Assembly (NCBI GenBank): GCA_900552325.1
Contig: URZG01000173.1
Span: 1-5,245, forward strand
Source: an uncultured Porphyromonadaceae bacterium
GTDB taxonomy: Bacteria; Bacteroidota; Bacteroidia; Bacteroidales; Muribaculaceae
DNA length: 5,245 nt
Direction of reading: 5' to 3'
Shown: positions 1 through 4,900 of the stretch, in pieces
Numbering within the stretch: position 1 is the stretch's first letter
Layout: each line of letters begins with the position of its first letter
Program-made: the position numbers and the translations under genes
Notes under the pieces: model-generated
Told to the model about the DNA's origin: nothing
What the model saw: only the letters and a program-made list of their open reading frames with translations
Databases searched by the model: none

Positions 1-443
1 CGGATCTGGTAGAGGAGGTTCTGGTATTCCTTGCCGGTCTTGGGGTCGGTGTGGTCGCCGATGACCAGCGAGGTGCAGTCGGCGGTAAGACCGGAGTGGA
101 GGCACGACGACACGCGTGGACCGAGGTCACGGCCTATGCATGTGGCACCCATGAGGCAGATCTGCGGCTCGATCTCGCGGAAGAGGTTGATGAGCACAGC
201 CGCATGGGGGTTTGAGGTATAGGGGTAGAGACGTTTGTCCTCAACTTTGTAGACCACGTCGGCGCCGTAGGGGAAGATCTGCTTCTCCACGCCGTCGAGT
301 TTGTCGCCGATCACGATGGCTTCGAGTTTCACGCCGAGCTCGTTGGCGAGCTGGCGCCCTTTGGTGAGGAGTTCGAGCGACACATCGGCTACGCGGCCGT
401 CCTCGTATTCACAATATACTATAAGGTTGTTCTTGTCTTGCAT
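1..443 (-). CDS. etfA: Electron transfer flavoprotein alpha subunit, N-terminal part (runs off the window)
   Basis: EtfA pairs with EtfB to form a soluble FAD-containing heterodimer that passes electrons between acyl-CoA dehydrogenases or other flavoproteins and a redox partner. Only the first 147 codons are visible; the FAD-binding C-terminal domain lies beyond base 1. The visible part is the N-terminal alpha/beta domain. It starts MQDKNNLIVYCEYEDGRVAD and contains, at about residues 99-123, the family-typical stretch GATCIGRDLGPRVSS followed by SGLTADCTSL. The ATG at 443-441 is chosen because it lies 18 bp after the etfB stop and gives the expected EtfA N-terminus. No clear Shine-Dalgarno sequence precedes it; the upstream bases are TAACATT, as is usual in Bacteroidota. 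Translation probably depends on the shared etfBA transcript. In relatives an acyl-CoA dehydrogenase gene often follows, which cannot be checked here. Confidence 0.95.
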   Translation of the reverse strand, partial: MQDKNNLIVYCEYEDGRVADVSLELLTKGRQLANELGVKLEAIVIGDKLDGVEKQIFPYGADVVYKVEDKRLYPYTSNPHAAVLINLFREIEPQICLMGATCIGRDLGPRVSSCLHSGLTADCTSLVIGDHTDPKTGKEYQNLLYQI

Positions 444-461
444 AATGTTAGGAAGAGAGTG

Positions 462-1334
462 TTAGCCGATGGTGTGGTTTTTGATGAGTTCTTTCACGAG
501 GTTCTCGATCTGGGCGTCGTCATTGTCGAGTGTCAGCGCCTCCTTGGCAGTGAACACCACGTTCTCGATGGCCTTAACCTTTGTAGGCGAGCCGGCCATA
601 CCGATCTGCGAGGGGTCAGCTTCGACGAAAGCGGCACCCCACTCCTCGATCTCCAGGCCGGGACGGCTCTCCACGATCTTCTTTGCCTCGTCGGAGAGTT
701 TGGCCTTCTCGGAGGGAGAAACGGCATATTTGTACTGCATCACGCGGCGGGCGTTGCGGGGGCGGCACTCGGCGGCCGAACCGTTTACGGTGACCACGCA
801 GGGGAGCGGAGCCTTCACGGTCTCCACGCCGGATTCCAGACGACGCTTCACGGTGATTTTACCGTCCTTGAGGTCAAGGATTTCCTCGGCGTAAGTAACC
901 TGGGGGATACCGAGTTTCTCGGCGATCTGGGGGCCAACCTGGGCGGTGTCGCCGTCGATGGCCTGGCGTCCGCAGAGCACCACATCATACTTGCCGAATT
1001 TCTTGATGGCCTGAGCCAGCGAATAGGAGGTAGCCAGAGTGTCGGCACCGCCGAGAGCGCGGTCTGTGAGCACGATACCCTTGTCGGCACCACGGAAAAT
1101 ACCCTCGCGCACCACCTCGGCAGCACGGGGGAGCCCCATGGTGAGCATGGTGATGGTCGAACCGGGGTTGGCGTCCTTCAGCAGGAGAGCCTGTTCGAGG
1201 GCATTGAGGTCCTCGGGGTTGAAGATGGCGGGCAGAGCCGCACGGTTGATAGTGCCATCTTCCTTCATCGCATCTTTTCCCACGTTGCGGGTGTCGGGCA
1301 CCTGCTTGGCAAGAACAATGATGTTTAAACTCAT
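462..1334 (-). CDS. etfB: Electron transfer flavoprotein beta subunit
   Basis: EtfB is the partner of EtfA in the cytoplasmic electron transfer flavoprotein. The 290-residue product begins MSLNIIVLAKQVPDTRNVG, the usual start of the family (KQVPD). It then has FNPEDLNALEQALLLKD (about residues 38-54), a nucleotide-binding stretch RQAIDGDTAQVGPQIAEKLG (about 123-142), ECRPRNARRVMQYK (about 189-202), and the late motif GMAGSPTKVK (about 245-254). It is somewhat longer than the canonical form of roughly 250-265 residues, mostly in the C-terminal half, as I recall for Bacteroidales and other anaerobes. DGDTAQVGP resembles EtfB proteins of anaerobic, electron-bifurcating systems (NADH to crotonyl-CoA and ferredoxin) more than the mitochondrial type; that functional reading is inference. 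The ATG at 1334-1332 lies 12 bp from a structured inverted element, so the leader may contain a folded region. There is no good Shine-Dalgarno sequence; the upstream bases are AATAAACCGATT. Confidence 0.96.
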   Translation of the reverse strand: MSLNIIVLAKQVPDTRNVGKDAMKEDGTINRAALPAIFNPEDLNALEQALLLKDANPGSTITMLTMGLPRAAEVVREGIFRGADKGIVLTDRALGGADTLATSYSLAQAIKKFGKYDVVLCGRQAIDGDTAQVGPQIAEKLGIPQVTYAEEILDLKDGKITVKRRLESGVETVKAPLPCVVTVNGSAAECRPRNARRVMQYKYAVSPSEKAKLSDEAKKIVESRPGLEIEEWGAAFVEADPSQIGMAGSPTKVKAIENVVFTAKEALTLDNDDAQIENLVKELIKNHTIG

Positions 1335-1346
1335 AATCGGTTTATT

Positions 1347-1382
1347 TTAGAGCCGGTTCGACAATAAATGTTAATGTCAGGG
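1347..1382 (+). repeat. 36-bp inverted repeat arm, left
   Basis: This arm matches the reverse complement of 1661-1696 at 35 of 36 positions; the sole difference is A versus G in TGTTRATG. It begins TTAGAGCCGGTTCGACAA. Within it, GACAATAAATGTTAATGTC is an imperfect 19-bp palindrome (seven paired positions out of nine), which could be a protein-binding site. No clear target-site duplication flanks the two arms; only T-rich sequence lies outside both. Confidence 0.92.
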
Positions 1383-1401
1383 CGGTCAGTCGTTGAGCAG
1401 A

Positions 1402-1459
1402 TTTTCGCCGGTGATGAGGGAGTTATGGGGCTCCATAACGACCGAAGAACCGACGAAAA
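1402..1459 (+). other. Long hairpin with three tandem G-A mismatch motifs, left copy
   Basis: The outer stem is TTTTCGCCGGT (1402-1412) against ACCGACGAAAA (1449-1459), paired except for C1408 opposite A1453. Next is a symmetric 9 by 9 section, GATGAGGGA (1413-1421) against GACCGAAGA (1440-1448). Set in register it reads GA/AG, T-A, GA/AG, G-C, G-C, GA/AG. The apical stem is GTTATGG (1422-1428) with CCATAAC (1433-1439) and loop GGCT. Tandem GA/AG pairs are known to form stable non-canonical pairs in RNA and DNA, so the whole can be one continuous rod. Transcription of this strand is not shown; the other strand would be part of an etfB leader if the promoter lies upstream. Confidence 0.75.
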
Positions 1460-1488
1460 GATGCCAACGAATGGCCGATCTACGGATG

Positions 1489-1559
1489 ACATCAAGCATA
1501 TTGTCTACTGGCTTTGTTAATTATTAAAATTTAGGAACCCTATTCGATTTTTAAAGTTA
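1489..1559. other. AT-rich spacer between the two inverted copies
   Basis: This 71-bp stretch separates the inner ends of the two repeat copies and shows no homology between its halves that I can see. It is rich in A and T (for example TTAATTATTAAAATTTAG) and contains the best place for an etfBA promoter. If the flanking inverted arms recombined, this spacer would be inverted with them. Confidence 0.6.
1526..1555 (-). promoter_or_regulatory. Candidate promoter for etfBA
   Basis: On the minus strand TTTA (1555-1552) is followed after 18 bp by TAAATTTT (1533-1526). This resembles the Bacteroides pattern of a -33 TTTG and a -7 TAnnTTTG spaced by about 19 bp, with the final G of both elements missing. 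Transcription would begin near 1520 and give a leader of about 185 nt that crosses the left structured repeat. The match is partial and the region is AT-rich, so chance is a serious alternative. Confidence 0.25.
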
Positions 1560-1580
1560 CATCCGACTCGCATATTTTGG
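1550..1580 (+). promoter_or_regulatory. Candidate promoter reading into the right hairpin
   Basis: On the + strand TTTA (1550-1553) is followed after exactly 19 bp by TATTTTGG (1573-1580), close to the Bacteroides TTTG / TAnnTTTG pattern. The predicted start falls near the base of the hairpin at 1585. That would produce an RNA from the pyrimidine-rich strand of the right copy, with a U-G wobble where the other strand has C-A. The corresponding positions of the left copy are degenerate. No downstream gene on the + strand explains such a promoter. Confidence 0.25.
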
Positions 1581-1584
1581 CCGC

Positions 1585-1642
1585 TTTTCGTCGTGCTCCT
1601 CAGTCGTGTACTTCAGTACACTCCTTCGTCGCACGGCGAAAA
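1585..1642 (-). other. Long hairpin with three tandem G-A mismatch motifs, right copy
   Basis: On the minus strand the outer stem is TTTTCGCCGTGC (1642-1631) against GCACGACGAAAA (1596-1585), with one C-A mismatch at the seventh pair, the same place as in the left copy. The 9 by 9 section is GACGAAGGA (1630-1622) against GACTGAGGA (1605-1597). It reads GA/AG, C-G, GA/AG, A-T, G-C, GA/AG. The apical stem is GTGTAC with GTACAC and loop TGAA. Compared with the left copy, paired positions change on both sides together in the outer stem, in the 9 by 9 section and in the apical stem. Confidence 0.75.
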
Positions 1643-1660
1643 TCGCCTCAAACTATGCGA

Positions 1661-1696
1661 CCCTGACATCAACATTTATTGTCGAACCGGCTCTAA
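1661..1696 (-). repeat. 36-bp inverted repeat arm, right
   Basis: The reverse complement of this arm equals 1347-1382 except at one position. The arms are the most conserved part of the two copies, with 278 bp between them. Such near-identity at the outer ends, against a diverged interior, is what one sees when ends are recognised by a recombinase or transposase, or are kept alike by gene conversion or binding-site selection. Confidence 0.92.
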
Positions 1697-1748
1697 TTTT
1701 GATTTCCAGCAATTACGCACCTGGCGGAGAAAGATAACGGAGAGGGAT

Positions 1749-1796
1749 AAAAAAGGTGCAGTGCCATATTCGCACAAAGGCGGATTTGGCACTGCA
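1749..1796 (-). terminator. Probable intrinsic terminator of purL
   Basis: On the minus strand TGCAGTGCCA (1796-1787) pairs perfectly with TGGCACTGCA (1766-1757), followed by CC and six T (1754-1749). The 20-base loop between can hold a small extra stem (CGC with GCG). The stem lies about 135 bp after the purL stop and before any etfB promoter, where a terminator is expected. On the + strand no T-run follows, so it points one way only. Confidence 0.65.
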
Positions 1797-1811
1797 AAAT
1801 TAGTAAATTTT

Positions 1812-1841
1812 ATGTAAGAGACAAAAATAATATTCTTACAT
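1812..1841. repeat. Short inverted repeat, 8-bp arms
   Basis: ATGTAAGA (1812-1819) and TCTTACAT (1834-1841) are perfect inverted arms around a 14-bp AT-rich centre. There is no T-run after the stem in either direction, so a terminator is unlikely. It could be an operator or a weak hairpin in the purL 3' untranslated region; nothing decides between these. Confidence 0.35.
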
Positions 1842-1881
1842 TGGGATATTTGACGTATTATTGGCCGGAAAGTCGGCAGAA

Positions 1882-1897
1882 AGGGCGGCTTCGCCCT
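1882..1897 (-). terminator. GC hairpin just after purL, possible weak terminator
   Basis: On the minus strand AGGGCG (1897-1892) pairs with CGCCCT (1887-1882) around an AAGC loop, with only TTCTG following. It lies about 35 bp past the purL stop. The poor T-run makes it a weak terminator at best; it may instead protect the 3' end of the message ahead of the stronger stem at 1749-1796. Confidence 0.35.
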
Positions 1898-1904
1898 CGG
1901 GGAG

Positions 1905-1940
1905 GCATTACCGCATTACCGCATTACCGCATTACCGCAT
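1905..1940 (-). repeat. 8-bp tandem repeat, 4.5 copies, overlapping the purL stop
   Basis: On the minus strand the unit ATGCGGTA is repeated four times exactly (1940-1909) and is followed by a half unit ATGC (1908-1905). The first unit supplies the last two codons of purL (ATG CGG) and, with the first base of the next unit, its TAA stop. Copy-number change would leave the protein the same, because the stop lies at the first junction. Every full unit reads ATG CGG TAA, a start-Arg-stop, and each stop overlaps the next ATG as TAATG. Confidence 0.93.
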
Positions 1941-4900
1941 TTTCTTATCCTCGATCCAGCGGCGGGCGTTGACGAAGGCGTCGAGCCAGGGGGTAACCTG
2001 GTCGTTGCGGCGTGATGCCGGGTAGAATCCGCACTGCCAGGGGAAGATGGCGCGTTCGGGGTGAGGCATCATGGCCAGGTGACGGCCGTCGGCCGAGCAG
2101 ATGGCGGCCACGGAACCGCGCGAGCCGTTGGGGTTGCCCGGATATGCGGCATAGTTGTACTTGGCGGCGATGTTGTAGGCCGACAGCGAGCCGGGGAGCA
2201 TGAAGCGTCCCTCGCCGTGAGCCACCCATACGCCGAGCTTCATCCCGGCGAGCGATTTCAGCATCACGGAGTTGTTCTGCGGGATGGTGAGGCCGAGGAA
2301 CTGGCTCTCGAACTTGTGCGACACATTGTGCTCCATCCGCGGGCGCTTCTCCTCCGGGGTGCCCTCGGGATTGAGGAGCCCGAGTTCCACCATCAGCTGA
2401 CAGCCGTTGCAGATACCCAGCGAGAGGGTGTCGGTGCGGTCATAGAAGCGGCGCAGGGTGCGGCGTGCGGTCTCGTTCCAGAGGAAGCCCGAAGCCCAGC
2501 CTTTGGCCGAGCCGAGAACGTCGGAGTTGGAGAAACCGCCGCAGAACACTATCATGTTGACGTCGTCGAGAGTCTCGCGGCCGCTCATGAGGTCGGTCAT
2601 GTGTACGTCCTTCACCTCGAAACCGGCGAGGTAGAGGGTATAGGCCATCTCGCGGTCGCCGTTCACACCCTTCTCACGGATGATGGCGGCACGGGCTCCC
2701 GATTCCTTGGCGTGGCGGTAAGCCAGGGCACGCGACTCCAGCGAACCGTCGAAAGCGGCGGGGATGGCAAAGCGCACGGGCTGCTTCTTGTAGTTCTCGA
2801 AGCGGGCGGCGGCGCACTCCTTGCCGCTCTGCATGGTGTCGAGGAGATACGACGGCTCGAACCATACGTCGCGCAGGTGGTCGATCTCCAGCAGGTGTTC
2901 GGCGCCCTGATGCTCCACAAGGAGCACACGCTCGGCGCAAGGCGCACCGAGGGTGAAGAAGCGGCAGCCGGCATCGGCGAGGGTCTTCTCCACTACGGCT
3001 TTCTTTGCGTCGTCGACCTGGAGCACCACTGCCGGGTTCTCGGCGAAGAGGATCTTGATGAGGTCGGTCTCGCCGGCTGCGGCGAACGCCTCTGTGGAGA
3101 TATTCAGACCGCCGTCGGTGTTGGCGAACGTCATCTCCAGAAGAGTCGTCACAAGACCGCCGGCCGAAACATCGTGCATGGCCAGCACGCGGCGGTTGCG
3201 CACCAGCGACTGCACGGCGCCGAAAGCCTTGGCGAAGTATGCGGCATCCTTGACCGAGGGTACATCGGAGCCTACAGTGTTGAGAGCCTGGGCGAGCGCG
3301 GAGCCGCCGAGGCGGAGAGCGTCAGCCGAGAAATCCACATATATAAGAGTGGAGTTTTTCTTTTTCTGTATCACCGGAGTCACGGTGCGGCGCACATCCT
3401 TAGTCTCGCCGGCGGCAGAGATGATAACCGTGCCGGGGGCATAGACCTTCTCGTCACCGTATTTCTGGGTCATGGAGAGGGAGTCCTTGCCGGTGGGGAT
3501 GTTGATGCCGAGCGAGCAGGCGAAGTCGCTGCAGGCCTCCACGGCGCGGTAGAGGGCGGCGTCCTCACCCTCGTTCTTGCAGGGCCACATCCAGTTGGCC
3601 GAGAGCGACACGCTCTTCAGGCCGTCCTTGAGCGGGGCGCCTGCGATATTGGTCAGCGCCTCGGCCACGGCGAGCACCGAACCCTTGGCCGAATCGGCAA
3701 GAGCGGCCTGGGGGGCATGGCCGATGGAGGTTGCGATACCCGAGCGGCCTGTGTAGTCGAGGGCCACTACGCCGCAGTCGCTAAGCGGGAGCTGGATCTC
3801 GCCCTGGCACTGCTGGCGCGCCACCTTGCCGGTAACCGAGCGGTCCACCTTGTTGGTGAGCCAGTCCTTGCATGCCACGGCCTCGAGCGAGAGCACGTCG
3901 CGCACGTAGCTCTGGAGGTTGGCCTCGGTGTATTCGGGAGCCTTGTATGTGAGATTCACCGTATTGTCGCGCATCACCGTCTTTGGGGAGTTGCCGAACA
4001 TGTCGGCCATCTCCAGGTCGATGGGCTTGCGGCCCTTGCTGTCGGAGAATACGAAACGGTGGTCGCCGGTGGTCTCGCCGACAACATACATCGGAGCGCG
4101 CTCACGCTGCGCCACACGCTCCACGTAGGGGATATGCTCGGCGTCGATAACGAAGCCCATGCGCTCCTGGCTCTCGTTGCCCACGATCTCCTTTGCGGAG
4201 AGGGTCTTGTCGCCGACGGGGAGCGCGTCGAGGTCGATGTGTCCGCCGGTCTCCTCCACCAGTTCGGAGAGGGCGTTGAGGTGGCCGCCGGCACCGTGGT
4301 CGTGGATGGATACCACGGGATTATCCTCCCCTTCGGCGAGGGCGCGGATCACGTTGGATACACGCTTCTGCATCTCGGGGTTGGCACGCTGCACGGCGTT
4401 GAGCTCGATGGAGTTGTCGTACTGGCCGGTGGCTACCGACGACACCGCGCCGCCACCCATGCCGATACGGTAGTTGTCGCCACCCATCACCACGACCTTC
4501 TCGCCTGCCACGGGATGCCCCTTGATGGCATCCTTCTTAGCGGCATAACCCACGCCGCCGGCGAGCATGATCACTTTGTCGTAGGCGTAGAGACGTCCGT
4601 TCTCGCCATGCTCGAAAGTGAGGAGCGAGCCGCAGATCAGCGGCTGGCCGAACTTGTTGCCGAAGTCGCTGGCGCCATTGGAGGCCTTGATGAGAATTTC
4701 GGCGGGAGTCTGGTAGAGCCATACGCGGGGGTTGGACATCATCTCCCAGCGATGCTCGGGGCTGAGACGCGGGTATGAGGTCATGTAGACGGCAGTACCG
4801 GCGATGGGGAGCGAAGCGCGGCCGCCGCCGAGACGGTCGCGGATCTCGCCGCCTGTACCGGTAGCGGCGCCGTTGAAGGGCTCAACGGTGGTGGGGAAGT

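Larger units (their letters stand above)
1347..1488 (+). repeat. Structured intergenic repeat, left copy
   Basis: In the + direction this copy has a 36-bp outer box (1347-1382), a 19-bp spacer, a long imperfect hairpin (1402-1459) and a loosely conserved tail that ends with CGGATG (1483-1488). The same order and motifs occur on the minus strand at 1696-1560, so the two are inverted copies of one family. The outer boxes are nearly identical, the hairpins differ by compensated base changes, and the tails share only short words (GCCAA, CGGATG). Its outer edge is 12 bp from the etfB start codon. The arrangement resembles a paired REP element (BIME) or a duplicated small RNA or leader element; I do not recognise the family. 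Orientation was chosen so that the strand bearing GA-rich mismatches reads 5' to 3'. Confidence 0.8.
1560..1696 (-). repeat. Structured intergenic repeat, right copy
   Basis: This is the inverted partner of 1347-1488. Reading the minus strand from 1696, it has the 36-bp box (1696-1661), an 18-bp spacer (1660-1643), the hairpin (1642-1585) and a tail ending at CGGATG (1565-1560). It is slightly shorter than the left copy because of small gaps in the tail. The copies have diverged strongly in the paired parts of the hairpin yet keep the fold, which argues for age and for selection on structure rather than a recent duplication. Confidence 0.8.
1335..1931. other. Intergenic region of 597 bp between etfB and purL
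   Basis: No convincing protein gene lies here. From left to right the region holds a 12-bp gap before the etfB start, a left structured repeat (1347-1488), a 71-bp AT-rich spacer with promoter-like sequences (1489-1559), an inverted right copy of the repeat (1560-1696), and a stem with T-run facing purL (1749-1796). Then come an 8-bp inverted repeat (1812-1841), a GC hairpin (1882-1897) and an 8-bp tandem repeat (1905-1940). It is clearly richer in A and T than the flanking genes. Confidence 0.85.

Noticed and set aside
31..222. Short open frame on the + strand opposite etfA
   Set aside because: It lies in antisense within the conserved N-terminal domain of etfA and has no features of its own.
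438..1328. Open frame of 296 codons on the + strand opposite etfB
   Set aside because: It covers almost exactly the etfB gene in antisense and resembles no protein family; EtfB on the other strand has full family motifs.
1348..1366. GGTTCGA in the conserved box, like a tRNA T-loop or a tRNA-derived attachment site
   Set aside because: There is no pairing T-stem, acceptor stem or anticodon arm around it in either copy, so the resemblance is a short chance match.
1341..1702. Composite transposable element with target-site duplications
   Set aside because: No transposase is present and the flanks (TTTATT on the left, TTTTGA on the right) give no convincing duplication beyond T-rich sequence. 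The inverted arms alone do not prove mobility, so it is kept as one hypothesis only.
1593..1817. Open frame of 74 codons on the + strand across the right repeat and the terminator stem
   Set aside because: It starts with GTG inside the hairpin and runs through the inverted box and the purL terminator stem. These are structural elements, and the left copy of the repeat does not keep a matching frame. No ribosome-binding site or protein motif is visible.
1905..1940. CRISPR-like or iteron-like array
   Set aside because: The units are 8 bp with no spacers and overlap the end of a gene. This fits a simple slippage repeat rather than a CRISPR array or a replication origin.
2061..4778. Open frame of 905 codons on the + strand opposite purL
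   Set aside because: It is a mirror of the GC-rich codon usage of purL, whose protein is conserved throughout. The antisense product has no recognisable domain and is rich in His, Val and Gly, as expected from antisense of such genes.
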